Assembly (NCBI GenBank): GCA_014529385.2
Contig: CM043957.1
Coordinates: forward strand, 64,664,003 to 64,728,002
Reading direction: 5' to 3'
Source: Adiantum capillus-veneris
Taxonomy: Eukaryota; Streptophyta; Polypodiopsida; Polypodiales; Pteridaceae
Length of the DNA stretch: 64,000 nt
Under the pieces are notes generated by a model. That model had not been told where the DNA came from, made no database searches, and saw only the letters and a program-made list of their open reading frames with translations. How positions within the stretch are numbered: position 1 is the first letter of the stretch; each line of letters begins with the position of its first letter. This document shows, piece by piece, positions 45,380 through 57,629 of the stretch. Both the position numbers and the translations under genes were made by a program.

Positions 45380-47469
45380 AATTAAAGCTATGGAGCCACA
45401 AGAGCAACAGGGGGCTCGGTTTGATCCATCACAATGCAAATGTTTCAAGCTTTTGCAGTGTTTATGCAGCAGCAACAAGTTGTAGAAAGGAGGGAGCTTT
45501 CCTCAACCAAAGGGCTTCAATCTATGGTGAAGAAAATGGACAAATTTAAAGGAAAATATGTAACAAAGTATCTTTGTTGATATGTAAAGGAGATGGAGCT
45601 TCATCGAGTGCCCGAAGTAGAGATGGTGCAAAGTTTTGAACTTGCTGTGGTTCCCGAGAGAAGAGAGCATGTAAGAAGAATTAGAAATGAGCATGGGGCA
45701 ACCTAGGAAGCATTCAAATTATCCTTGAAGGAAGAGTATTTCATGGAGGAGTCCGAAAGGGTAACAAAGAGGACTTTTTTAGAGTGGGTAATTCGGCCAA
45801 AAGAGGGGCTCTCACCTACAGAACTGCTAAGGGAATTCGAATGCCGTTATGATCAACTTTAAGGTCTAAAAAGGCTACCCTAAACTTGGAGAAGACAGAG
45901 CTCTTTTTGCAGGCCACAGGTAAAGAGATTCAAGAGAAGTTAGAGCTACTACTCGAGGATAAGGATGTGGAACAAGGCTTGAAGAACAATTGGAATGAAG
46001 TTGAAGATGCCATTTCGTTGCTAACTAAGTGACAACGATGAAGATACAAGATGATACTCAACCCTACTCAAGTCCCAAGTGTTCCTAAGAGTCCTATAAA
46101 GACTGTTATTGTGGTTCGAAAGAGTGATAAGTCCATTCTAGATTGTATTGTCAAGGGAATGCAAGAGCTCAAGTTAAAGCTTACAAGGCTAGAAGAAAAC
46201 GGGCAACCATCAGGACAATCTACAGGGCAAAGACCTCAAAATAGAGAAGGCTTTGTAAATAGATGCATATGGTACGATAGTACTGACCATAGAAGGAGGT
46301 AATGTGAAAGTTTTAAAGACGCTTTGACAAAGGAGCTTGTTTTCTTTAAAAATGGAAAAATTCACTTAACTAAAACAGGTAAGCTCTTGGGAACAAAGTT
46401 TGGCAAAGGTGGGATTAAGAAACTAATTGAGGACATGGCTACTAGCCATGCCATCTCGATGGTTGAGGTAGCCGCCTATGGGTTGAAGGTGGATCCTATT
46501 AAGAAAAAAAGATTAGTCAAAGTTGGAAAGAGGAATCTAATGGTATTGGAGAGCTATGGCCATGCGCTATAGAGTCTGCTATGAAGGGTAAAATGAATAC
46601 AGAGGTTTTACATGAAGCTGAAGATTGCATTCGGCTAGGTTGGAATGACCCTGTGGACTCTTTGTCAGTGCATGCATACATTGCAAAATGTCAAGAAAAT
46701 GAGGCCATTGCTGAAGAGAAACATAGGCGCGAGAATGGGGATGAAGGGCCTTCAAAGCGGGCCACGAGGAGTGGAGGTAGAAATGACACACTGCCTCCTA
46801 CATCACCTTCCCTGCAACAAATCCATGTCCCCAAAGTGCCTATGCAAGAAGCCTCTAAAGAAAAGAAGAAGGATGCACCAAAATCCAAAGCAAAGGGTCC
46901 GGCCTACAAAATCCAATCCGATATAGAGGCAGCAACGGATCTCAAAAAGGTTTTGGAAGAGAGGATTCTAAAAAGTAATGTGACTTGGGTGAGTTCCTTG
47001 GTATAGCAGAGTAGGGATTCCACGAAAAAATATTTGATATTATAAAGAGAAAGCGACAATCTCTTACTGAATCTATCCATGTACAGGGTGAAGGAGAGAC
47101 TTTAAATTCACAGGGAGTACATGTCTATGGTGAACAAGATAATGAAACTATTGCTGAATGCTACAAGTCTAGGGGAGGAGTAAAACATGTTCGCTTCTTG
47201 GATGATGAACATGAAGTTGAGACCACTCATGACAAGAGTTACTACTTGAAGAGTCACTGGGAAAGAGCAACTACTGAGACCCTAGTAAAAATAGGAGACT
47301 TAGAAGAGCCATACATTGTGTTGGTAGATCATGGGTTAGAGATTAACCTCGTGTCAAAGAGTCTTTATCGAAAAGGAAAATGGCCAATCGATATAAATCA
47401 TGGATGGATGATTCATGCAGCAAACAACTCATCAGGGGAGCTGTACGGAGCTTGTCCAACTTTAAAGGT
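45380..47469 (+). pseudogene. Gag and protease remnants of gypsy copy 2
   Basis: Broken into short frames: gag at about 45390-46040 (several stops); 46051-46302 with CIWYDSTDHRRR, a knuckle that has lost a Cys compared with copy 1; 46324-46572 with KFGKGGIKKL; 46581-47006 with the charged linker (IRLGWNDPVDSLSVHAYIAK); and 47198-47469 with the protease (VLVDHGLEINLV) and GKWPIDINHGW. The order matches copy 1 throughout. The TRIM insertion cuts it at 47470, just after LKV, and coding similarity resumes at 48861 with GDVKD.QNFF. Confidence 0.78.
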
Positions 47470-47668
47470 TGTTAGGGTCAGCGTGCACTTGGGCGACCCT
47501 GTGAATGTGCAGGTTGTAAAAGGTATTTAAAGCCTAAAACCTAAGATGGTAATCCTCTTTCATTTTGTGCTCCAAGCGTATCTTATCCTCTTACCTCTCT
47601 TTTCTGCATTTCACTCGCCATAGCCATGTCTATGAGAGACTCTATTCGCTTCCACGTTAGGCTCTACA
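47470..47668 (+). repeat. 5' LTR of TRIM-like element
   Basis: 199 bp, TGTTAGGGTCAGC to GGCTCTACA. Confidence 0.93.
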
Positions 47669-48654
47669 ACTAGTATCAGAGCGATGGTAGTAGCCTAGGG
47701 TTTTCAAGCACTTGTGGATGATCTTACACACCCACCCAAGGGCTGTGAGAAAATGGCGTGCTGAGGTCGAAGCCGGACTTGACGATTGTCACATCTCTGT
47801 GAGCAATTGATGGGAAGTGGAGATGTTCAAGTAGTTTTCAGAGAATGATTGAGGAAGGATTCTGGCAGTGAATGCAATCTGGGGTGTGTCGAGCAGGCGG
47901 GGATGAGGAGATTGGGTCAGAGCAGCACTACGCCAAAGAGGGTGAAATAGAGGCAAGAGACTCAGACCCGGAGTCCGTTGTGAGAGAGAGGGGTGGAAGC
48001 ACGTTTCTGGGCAAAGGGCGACTGAGGAACGCCGAGTAGAGAGCACCCAAGGCTAGCGTTGGAGCGAAGAGTGCAACCGGGTTTAGGTGCAGACCAGTAG
48101 GCTCTGCCATGCTGCGCACACAGTGATGTCATCCTTGAAGCTCCACAAGCACGACTGCACGGTTTTTTTTTATATACTCCAAAGTATTATCATGGCATTG
48201 GTCTATTTTTTTTTGGAGGATGTTCACACGAAAATCAATTAACAATGATGACACTAAAGTGTATAATGAAATGATGAATATTTATCTGAAGAAACTCCCA
48301 TACGATCATAGCAAAATCTTGTAAAGGGACTAGACACTACCTTGGCCAGTATCATGACGCCGATGGTAAGACCTTCCCTATAAATTGTGAACGCCCGCAT
48401 CTGTATTATGTTGTCACCTGATGGGTTATTGGGTAAACTTTAAACCCAGGGTTTGGGAGTAAACCAAAAATCCTATTTGTGATTGGTAGGTCATTGAAGC
48501 ACCAGGTTATGGGAAAACCTAAAACCCTAGTTGTGAGAAAACCTAAAAGTCATAGTTGGGAGTACACCTAAAACCCCATGCATCATGACTGTGGCAAGTC
48601 TAGTTTTAGGGGGCGTATGGGATAGCCCTACAAAGTTTGGCTGAAGGGGGCGAT

Positions 48655-48855
48655 TGTTAGGGTCAGCCTGCACTTGAGCGACCATGTGAATGTGAACATG
48701 TTGTAAAAGGTATTTAAAGCCTAAAAACTAAGATGATAATCCTCTTTCATTTTGTGCTCCAACCGTATCTTATCCTCTTCCCTCTCTTCTCTGCATTTCA
48801 CTCACCATAGCCATGTCTATGAGAGACTCTATTCGCTTCCACGCCAGGCTCTACA
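48655..48855 (+). repeat. 3' LTR of TRIM-like element
   Basis: 201 bp, TGTTAGGGTCAGC to GGCTCTACA. Roughly 15 differences from the 5' LTR by eye, so this insertion is older than the chromovirus and Tat-like insertions. Confidence 0.93.
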
Positions 48856-48860
48856 AAGGT

Positions 48861-51227
48861 GACTATAGGGGATGTGAAAGATGACCAGAATTTCTTTGTA
48901 CACGAGATGTCTACTTCAAGGACTACATGGGTATGAGGGGTTTTGTCCATGTACCATTGTAGAGCGGGATTGTAGTGGTACAAGAAAAGAAAAGTTCTCG
49001 CATGATGTATATGCAAAGGAGATGTTTTCTACAGGTTTTGTAGGACGAACAGACTATGGATCCATTGCTTTTACAAAGTGTGAGGACTTAAAACCGGGGT
49101 GAACAACAACATGTAAATAGTGTACAAAGAGGTTTGAAGATGAATGGTTTGCTAGAAGATGATGAATACATTGCAGGTGTGTTTGATGAGTGTTCGTTTG
49201 TGGATATTATGCAAGACTTGGAGTCTTTAGTGGACTACAATTTGCATATGTGAAGTGAGGTCGTGAAAGTATGCTCAATAGAAATGTACAAGGTCATTGA
49301 GGATTTCAAAAATGCTAAAGGTGTTGATGTACGAGTGGAGACTAAGCATAAGTCTGTGGCAAAGAAAGTGAAACTAGTGGCATTACCTCTACCAAAAGAT
49401 TGCACAAATAAGATGGAACAAGCTGCTTTGCAACCTAGCCTTCGTGAACCAAGGAAGATTAGACACAAGTTCACATAGGATTCTCTGAAGGAGTTACAAG
49501 TTGGTTGCGAGGACAGTTTGACAAAAGCTAAAAAGATATGCTTTGAAGACATGCTTTCCAAACACGGAAAAGCTTTTGCATTTAAGCCTTATGAGATAGG
49601 GTGTGTTGATCCATACATTGTTGCTCCTATGGTGATCTTCACTATCCCTCATGAACCTTGGAACTTGAGGCCTATTCCTGTTCCAAAGGCTCATTTGCCA
49701 AAACTCATTGAGTTGCTTAATGAAAAGATGAAGATGGGTATTTTGGAGCCTTCTTGTGCTCCATATTCAAACAGGTGGTTCACAGTTTCAAAGAAAAATG
49801 GTTCTTTACGCTTTATTCAGGATATGCAACCTGTAAATAAGGTGGCAATAAAAAATGTGGGTATAGGGCCAATTGTCGATGAGTCTGCAGAGGCATTTGC
49901 AGGAAGGGCAATATATTATATGGGAGACTTGTACTTGGAGTATGATCAATTCCAACTAGCAATGGAAATCAAGGACCTCACTACCATGAGGACACCCTTG
50001 GGTTTAGTAAGGATGTGCATCTTACCTCAGGGGGCAACTAATCCAGTTTCTCATATGATGAATGGTATGAACAAAGTCCTACGTGACTTCATACCGCAAA
50101 CTACAATGCCTTTCCTTGATGATGTGCCAATCAAAGGATGTGATGTAAGCGATATAGATGTGGCACTGGACTTGCGGGGGTGCCGCAAGTATGTGGCAAA
50201 CCATTTTAATGATAGTAATGAGATCTGTCAAGATTGGAAGAGGTGAACCTTACCTTGTCTGGCCAAAAGTCAGTGTTTGGTGTGAGGGAAGTTCTTATTG
50301 TGGGACATATACGGGCCATACGGTAGAAGGCCTTGTCCTACAAATATTGATGTAATTCAGAGAATGAAAGATAAATGTATAAATGTCACTGAGGTTTGAA
50401 GGTTCTTGGGTGCATGCGTGTTTTATGTTATCTGGATTCCACATTATGCACGTGTAGCAGAGCTTTTGTATCAACTTTTGAGAAAGAACCAAAAGTTTCA
50501 ATGGGAAGAAATGCATACCCATGCCATGAGAAAATTAATGAAGTTGCTGCTTATGTCTCCAACTTTGAGGAAAGTAAACTATGAATGTGGAAGATATGTA
50601 ATTGTGACAGTGAATACTAGCCCCACAGGAATTGGATGGGCAATTGGGCAAGATGATGATGATGGCAAGCGATATGTGGTGAGATTTGGAGCAAAAGTCC
50701 TAATAAGTGCTCGTCAATGCAACTATCCACATGTAAAAAGAGAGTTATGGGGAGTAGTCAGAGCATTGAAATGTGACAAAGAGTCTTTGATTGGAGAAAA
50801 TGTAATTGTGGAGACTGGTTGTCTACCTCTTCTTGGAATGATCACAAGCAGCTCAACTCCCGACATTGCTATGTTGAGATGGATTGCCTACATAAAGTCC
50901 TTGAATCCAGAATTTAATCATATTGCAGGGAAAGATAATCCAATTGTGGATATGCTTTCAAGAGCAAGGTATGAAAATGAAGAAGACATGGTTGTCAAGG
51001 GCGATGATGTAGGCACACAGTTCTATAGTATCTCTCATGCCAAGGGTGATCATGTTTACCTCTCATGTGCACTTGAGTCATCTATAAAGGACCTACATCA
51101 CGGTGACTGGTTGCTCATTAGATGCTATCTGAGCACTTTGACAAGGCAACAAGGGTGGCCTAATCAAGAGTTCAAAAGAATACGGAGAAAGGCCTATGGG
51201 TACTTTTTGAAAGATGGGTACTTATAG
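48861..51227 (+). pseudogene. Reverse transcriptase and RNase H of gypsy copy 2
   Basis: After the protease end (48861-49100) and a spacer, RT occupies 49518-50246: RPIPVPKAHLPKLIELLNEK, NRWFTVSKKNGSLRFIQDMQ, a distinctive FAGRAIYYMGDLYLEYDQF block, DLTTMRTPLGLVRM, and catalytic MPFLDDVPIKG (about 50104-50136). RNase H follows in 50406-51227: GIGWAIGQDDDDGKRYVVRFG, KRELWGVVRALKC, FNHIAGKDNPIVDMLSRA. The block 'FAGR..GDL..YDQ', the LDDVPIKG catalytic box and the KRY..RFG RNase H segment are the fungal-like traits. RT and RNase H are in different frames, with stops near 50247 and 50355. Confidence 0.82.
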
Positions 51228-51575
51228 AAGCGTCCAAAACAAAGAAATGGAATGCCGATGAGAGTCGTGAATGATAAGGACGCTCAAAATGAGATTATGA
51301 AAAAGTGTCATGAGAGTCTTTATGCTGGACATAGAGGTGTATGGGCCACCTTTACTAAAATGAAAGAGAGGTATTGGTGGAAAGGTACGTATAAAGATGT
51401 ATCTCACTTTGTGGAGTCCTGTGAAACCTATCAAATGTATTCAAATGTACGTCATCGTGATGGGTTGCACCCTACTTACCCATTGGCCATGCATTACAAG
51501 TGGGTAGTAGATTTGGTTAGAATGCCATTGGGCTTAGGGAAAATGAGATACATAGTGCTTTGTTTCGGTTGGGAG
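51090..51575 (+). pseudogene. Integrase N-terminal part of gypsy copy 2 (truncated)
   Basis: The linker (STLTRQQGWPNQEFKRIRRKA, YGYFLKDGYL) and the HHCC zinc domain (KCHESLYAGHRGVWATF, SCETYQ with its second Cys replaced by Tyr) are present, then the start of the catalytic core (KWVVDLVRMPLGLGKMRYIVL). The sequence breaks off near 51570, before the second catalytic Asp. A TAG at 51225-51227 splits the linker. Confidence 0.8.
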
Positions 51576-52000
51576 AGTTAATAGTGGGAGCATACAAGAA
51601 TTGGCCCAATGTGGCAGTGATATCCTTAATGCATGGCCACATAAAGGATGATAGGTCTATGTACTCTTCCCACACAGGACATTGAGAGGGAAAGGCATCC
51701 TTAATCATTTTAATAGGTTCTAGTCAAGCACATGCACAACCGCCCCAAACAGTATAACAGTAGGTTTCGACAAGAATGCAGCGTGATCTTGAGGCTTGAG
51801 AAATAGGACCTCGAAAAGTCCCTGCCCTGCATAAAAGATTTTATCTATAGCATGAGCATCAAAGCCCTTATCAATGGCATGTTCAATATCATTAATTTGG
51901 GGAAATCGACTAGTAAAGAAAAGAACAACCGCTATGGCTTTGAAACAAAGATTTGTTGCCAGATCATTTCGAAATCCAGAGAAACTCAATGATCCCCTTT
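51576..52000 (-). pseudogene. DUF4283-like / LINE-associated ORF1 relic
   Basis: Two minus-strand pieces read together: 51720-51989 (AVVLFFTSRFPQIND, IFYAGQGLFEVLFL, TVILFGAVVHVLD) and, frameshifted, 51575-51708 (CPVWEEYIDLSSFMWPCIKDIT, LGQFLYAP). The order resembles the DUF4283 domain followed by the 'W.....LP...W....' segment found in plant LINE ORF1 and related proteins. This is inferred from pattern memory. It abuts the truncated integrase head to tail in opposite orientation. Confidence 0.45.
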
Positions 52001-52329
52001 AATTTGAGGGTCATTGGTGGTGGAATCTTGTAAAATGACAGACAAGGCTAACGCATCATAGGATGGGATATTATCCAGCTGCTCATGAACTAGGCTCTAG
52101 ACTTCTTCCCTAGGGTCTACTCTAAAGGTGGAAGGTAATGCAGAAGAGCCATAATAAATAAAAATGAAGGACCTGATTATGCAGAAGATGAACGTCGAGG
52201 CAGGGTTGAGGCTACGCGTCTCAGTAGGTAGTGCTCGTTCGCCCCGCTTATAAGAATCTCGAGCAAGCCGATGCAAAGCAGGATCGGGTGCATCATTGAA
52301 ACCCTAAGGGGGGGGGGGGGTGTTCACTG

Positions 52330-52358
52330 CCTCTCTCTCTCTCTCTCTCTCTCTCTAC
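52330..52358. repeat. (CT)n microsatellite
   Basis: About 28 bp of perfect CT repeat, preceded by a G11 run at 52310-52320. Confidence 0.9.
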
Positions 52359-52609
52359 CATGCTATATGCAATAGCAGAACCTAGTAAATAACTAGAGTG
52401 CTTCGTTAGCTCTATTCACATCGAATTAAGATTGACCAAAATATTGGAAACTATATATGCCATTTCAATACTTCTCAAGTGATAAATTTTGATTATTTGA
52501 TGTTATTAATTAGTCTAAGATATTTATTGATTGGGAGGAGAGACATCAAAATGAAGGGAGAGAGAGTGTGTGTTTTCATGAAAGGGTGTTAGATTTTTTT
52601 TACCCGAGA

Positions 52610-52654
52610 GATAGAGAGAGAGAGAGGGAGAGAGAGAGAGAGAGAGGGAGAGAC

Positions 52655-52724
<70 letters not shown>
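52610..52724. repeat. (GA)n microsatellite, about 115 bp
   Basis: Nearly perfect GA run with a few GGGA interruptions. The apparent RERERE protein frame across it is an artefact. Confidence 0.95.
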
Positions 52725-52726
<2 letters not shown>

Positions 52727-53645
52727 TACAGATTGCCGTGGTTTGGAGGTGTACCTCGCAAGAATGAGATAGTGATCGTATTGCTTCAGAGGGGTACCTT
52801 GCAGAAAACCACGAGGAGGGTTAGAGATTTGTCAAGCTCAATGTTCGTCATCATACGAGATGTCAATGTTATTAATTGTTTGTTGTTCCATTTTTATGTT
52901 TCAAAAAAAAACAAAACATGCAAGTTTCCTTGCTTCGGGAGTTTGCACAGTCCTCCCCAATTTTTATAATACGAGGGAACATGCCATTCCCACGGTAGTG
53001 TGCAATTTTCAGTGTAATCATTAACTACATTCACAATGTCAGAAATGCCAAAAATCACTAAATGATAATGCTTACTCACCGCGCGATTGAGTGTCTATCG
53101 TCGATGCACCTTGCATCAACAATGTTGGGCATCCCCTGCTTTTAACCCGCTGCAAGAGGCGACATCCCATGGAGGATGAAGGAGATAGGCTTGTGACTAT
53201 TTGGATGAAGGAACTTTAGGAAGAAGCAGGTATTCTTATATTTCAGCTTGTGCCAATTCACAGCCTATCAAAATTCACTCGTTGCTTCATACGTCCAAAT
53301 CTGGTGGAAGCAAGAAGGATGGTGCTTAGCTATGAAAGGCACATTAACAGTGGGCGATCAACATCAACTGGTGTAAAGAGTTCAAACCAGATTATTTATG
53401 CCATCTGCACTATATGTCTGTTGTTCTAATTAGTTCCAAACTGAAGTTTGGAAAGTTGAGAAGAGCATTGCAAGCAATAATTACATCAAGGAAAGCGGTT
53501 CTAAAGATTTACGATCAGAATGAGTCGTGTGAGCAAGGACCTTGCATGTGGCATAGTGCACGTGAGACAGAGATGATAGAAATTTTCTTATATGCAAAGC
53601 AATCCTTGGAGGTTCGCTATGCAAAGCCGAATGTACAGATTCACT
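52725..53645. other. Unassigned spacer before the PPR relic field
   Basis: No recognisable gene. A short plus-strand frame at 53414-53734 overlaps the first PPR relic on the other strand and has no domain. Confidence 0.4.
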
Positions 53646-56600
53646 TTATAAAGCTGTTGCGTGCGTTTTCCATTGAAAAGTGTCGCTACATGGACGAACC
53701 TCCAACCAGAATTTTGAATCTGTGTCTATGTTAATGAAGGTACGATGAGAATTTCTCAATTTGCATATGGTAAAAGTAGTCAGGGCTTTGCTGGCACATC
53801 CATGTTGCACATATCTTAGAATCAATGCACTCCAAGAGACTAACATAGAAAGCTCATCATGAACTTGTTATGCTTTCATAAGGGCACCACATTTGGCACA
53901 CACTCCAAGAGACAACGGTTAACAACCCTCACTTCCCATTTGGTTGAAGCAGGCCGAAGCTTCCCAAACACAACAAAGTCGTGCTATAAGAGACCTCCAA
54001 GAAATGTCTAGCAAGAATCTCTCAATTCGCATTGGGTAAAAGCAGTCACAGCTTCATTGCCACATGCATGTGGAACATATCCTGGAATTAAAGCACTCCA
54101 AGAGACTAACATAGAAATCTCATCAAGAACATTTTGTGCTTTCATAAGGGCACCACAATTCACATACATGTCAGCCAGCACACATCTTTTTCCAACACTT
54201 CTTGGGAAACAATCCATACATTGAGCAAGAATCCTGACTTTGCATATGGATAAGACATCCCAAAGCTTCCTTGCTAGAGCCATGTATCTCATATTCAGAA
54301 ATCAACGCACTCTGAAGGCGACATTTTGCATAGAAAGCTCATTTTTTGTACTTTCATACGGACACCTCATCTGGCATACATATGGATCAAAGCATTTCTT
54401 GAATGTTTCTGCAACAGCCCTTGACTTGCAACCACATCATGAATTCTTTCACCCGTTCAAAGATCTTGTATAAGGCCACAAGCCTTCCAGGTGGAAGCGT
54501 AGGTGATAGCGATTAGAGACAGAACATCCCTTTGCATCTTGTAAAAAGAGCCCACAGCTTCCTTGCCACGATGAGGTTGACCATATCCTACAATCCACTC
54601 AGTCCAAGAGATGACAACCTAGAGAGGATCCCCATCAAAAACTTCTCGTGCTATTGTGACAGCACTACATTTGGCATACATATAGATCAAAGCACTGCTA
54701 AGCATGGCATCTTGATCCGATAGCCCTTGGCTAGCAATCTCATCATGAATTAAGAAATCATACATGTGAAGGTCTTGCCTAAGCTTGCCACAACCAGGTT
54801 GACCATATCTTGTAGTCCACTCACTCCAAGAGACAACATCCTAGAGAGGACCATATCAAAAACTTCTCGTTCTTTTTGATGGCACCACATTTGGCATACA
54901 TATAGATCAAAGCACCACAGTCAGTGCATTCCAAGATATGACATTCCGAACAGAAAGCTCTTCAAGCACTTTTGTGTTGTCTCAAGCGCACCACATTTTG
55001 CATTCATATCGACCAAGGTAGTTCCAAGCACGACATATTTTTTCAAGAGCCTCTGACTAGCAATATAATTGTGAATTTTTGTACGTATATCAGCATCTTA
55101 CATCTTGCGTAGTGCCACATGCCTTCAAGATGCACACTTAGGTGATTGCACTTGGAGAGAGTCCCTCGCTTTGCATATGCTAAAAATAGACTAGAGGCTA
55201 AAAATAGACTAGAGCTTTCTCATCCTACCCTTGTGGGGAAAATCTTGCAATCAATGCATTCCAAGAGTCCACACTCTAGACAAGAAGCTCCTCGACCACT
55301 TGCGTAGAGCCACAATGAATTCTCTCACCAATATGAAGGTGTTCGTCAAGCCACATGACCTCAAGGTGCAAGCATAGGTCAATGCATTTGTAGAAAGTCT
55401 TTCCCTTTGCATCTGGTTGAAACAAAGTTTCGTTGCCACAACCATATTGGGCAATATCCTGCAATCAACACGTTCTAAGTGACATTAACGAGAGGATGCC
55501 AATCAAGTCTTTTTCAATGATTCCCTGACGGCACCACATTTGGCATACATATATACTAAAGCACTCCCAAGCATGCCATCTTTCTCCAATAGACCTTGAT
55601 TGGAGCTCTCGTCGTGAATTTTCTCACCCATGTTGATGTCTTGTGTAAGTAAGGCCACAAGGTTGAAAGGTGCAAGCATAGGTGATTTGCATTTGGAGAG
55701 AGCTCTTCCCTTCGTCGCCTCTACCAATGAAAGCAACACAAAGTTTCCTTGCTCATCAAGACATTTATCTTCCCTTCGTCGCATCCACCAACGAAAGCAG
55801 CACAAAGTTTTGTTGCTCATCAAGAAATTTATGTGGTTTTATAAGGGCACCACATTTGACATACATATAGCATTGCCAAGCACAACATGTTTCTTCAATA
55901 GCGTTGACTAGCAATCTCATCGTAGATTTTCAATCCCAATTAAAGATCTTGTGTAAGCCTAGTGCTTTCTTGAGGGAGGCCTTCCCTTTGCATCCAATAT
56001 TCCGCATCAACACGCTCCAAGTGACATTATGGAGAGGATGCCAATCAATAATTTTTCATGTTTCCATGACGACACCACATTTGGCATACATGTCAACTAA
56101 AGCACTACTAAGCATGCCATCTTTCTCCAACGTTGACTGGCAATCTCGTCGTAAATTCTATCACCCATGTTGACATCTTGCGTAAGTAAGACCACAATGT
56201 TGAAAGGTGCAAGCATAGGTGATTTGAATTTGAAGAGAGCTCTTCCCTTCGCATCGACTAGTAAAAGCAGTAGAGTGTTTCCTTGCCACAACCATAACAG
56301 GCATCCTACGTACAATCAACCTGTTCCAAGAGACGACGTTTCAGATTTACATGTCCAGGAGCGCACCACCCCACCCAGCATGATATGGATTTTCAAAAAC
56401 CCCTGCCTTAGAATCTCATCATGAATCTGCTTCCCCCTATCAATAGCTTTTCTTGTGGCACAAGCTTTCAATGTGCAAACGTACGTCACTACATTTAGCG
56501 AAACACCCTCATATTGCATCTACTCAAGACAATTTAGAAAAAATCAATCTTGTCCTTCATGTGCATAACCTACTAACACCATAGTCCATGTTGTCAAGTA

Positions 56601-57604
56601 GTGTTTTGGACTCATCAAGCTTGCCACATTGCCAAGCACAAAATGTTTCTACAACAGACCAACAATAGCCCCTAATTGCATAGGTGATCGCATTTGAAGG
56701 AAGGCCTTTCCTTCGCATGTGCTAAAAAAATCTCAATGCTTCATTGCCACAACCATGTTGTGCATATCTCATGAAAACATCCTAGCCATGAAAAAGGGCC
56801 CTTATATTGCATCTGGTGAAAAATTTGATTACTTCGTTACTGCCACAGCCATGTTGGGTATATCCTGTAGTGCACCACATTTGGCATACATATCAACCAA
56901 GGCCGTGCCAAGCACGGCATCTGTTTCCAAGAGCCTTTGACTAACATATAATTGTGAATTTTTGTGCCCATATCAACATCTTGCCTAGAGCGACATGCCT
57001 TCAAGATGCATGCATAGGTGATTGCAGCCAGAGAGAGGCCCTTGCTTCATGTCTACTGAAAACAGATGGCATTCCTTGCCCTGCTTTCTGCACCCCACTT
57101 GGCATACAAATTGACCAAGACAATGCCACGCACGAAATCTTTATTCAACAGCCTCTATCTGAATTTTTGTGCCCATATCAGCATCTTGCGTAGAGCCAGA
57201 TGCCTTCAAGATGCACACATAGGTGATTGCATTTGGAAAGAGTCCCTCGCTTTGCATACATATAGGTTAAGATAGTGCCAAGCATGCTAATATGGCCACA
57301 ACATCTTTTTTCAACAGCCTCTGACTAACAATGTAATAGTAAATGTTTTTGTCCCATATCAGCATCTTGCGGAGAGCTAGATGCCTTCAAGATGCACCCG
57401 TAGATGATTGCAAGATGCACCTATAGATGATTGAGAGGCCCTTGCTTCGCGTCTGCAGAAAATAGATGGCATTCCTTGCCCTGCTTTCTCAAGCGCACCC
57501 CACTTGACATACAAATTGACCAAGACAATGCCAAGCACAACATCTTTTTTCAACAAACTTTGACTGAATTTTTGTGCCGATATCAACATCTTGCGTAGAG
57601 CCAA
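53646..57604 (-). pseudogene. Field of tandem PPR gene relics
   Basis: More than ten PPR fragments all lie on the minus strand, separated by stops, frameshifts and deletions. Examples are 53646-53846 (LVSWSALILRYVQHGCASKAL), 54008-54292 (DMYVNCGALMKAQNVLDE, LVSWSALIPGYVPHACGNEA), 55251-55454 (NALTYACTLRSC), 55503-55823 (GSALVYMYAKCGAV), 56316-56519 (VVTYVCTLKACATRKAIDRG) and 57377-57604 (VLVNLYVKWGALEKA). Each has one or two 35-residue helical repeats of the P/L/S type, often the same part of the repeat again and again. That points to local amplification of a fragment rather than decay of one long gene. Functional PPRs act in plastid or mitochondrial RNA processing; none here looks functional. 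Confidence 0.8.
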
Positions 57605-57629
57605 ATGCCTTCAAGATGCACGCATAGGT

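Larger units (their letters stand above)
47470..48855 (+). mobile_element. TRIM-like small LTR retrotransposon (1,386 bp)
   Basis: Two short LTRs (47470-47668 and 48655-48855) flank about 986 bp with no retroelement coding. A primer-site-like TAGTATCAGAGC lies three bases inside the left LTR (47671-47682) and a purine tract GCTGAAGGGGGCGA just before the right LTR. Target duplication AAGGT is perfect (47465-47469 and 48856-48860). Terminal-repeat retrotransposons in miniature move using proteins from larger elements. The internal part has repeated AAACCTAAAACCC-type sequence at about 48435-48575. Confidence 0.92.
45312..51570 (+). mobile_element. Ty3/gypsy element of unusual (fungal-like) type, copy 2, interrupted by a TRIM
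   Basis: Plus-strand order: primer site, gag remnants, zinc-knuckle and protease region, RT, RNase H, integrase HHCC and the start of the integrase core, then abrupt truncation near 51570 with no 3' LTR. Many stops and frameshifts. It shares gag/protease blocks with copy 1. The RT and RNase H wording is of the type I associate with basidiomycete Ty3/gypsy elements and differs from the chromovirus and Tat-like elements in this same window. Confidence 0.8.

Noticed and set aside
47789-48119. Minus-strand frames inside the TRIM-like element
   Set aside because: Short, overlapping, without a domain; expected by chance in the non-coding interior.
52568-52969. 133-codon frame with an Arg-Glu repeat
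   Set aside because: Produced by the GA microsatellite; no domain on either side.
55630-56424. Plus-strand frames such as 55630-55911 and 56167-56424
   Set aside because: Shadows opposite the minus-strand PPR relics; composition and repeats follow the PPR strand.
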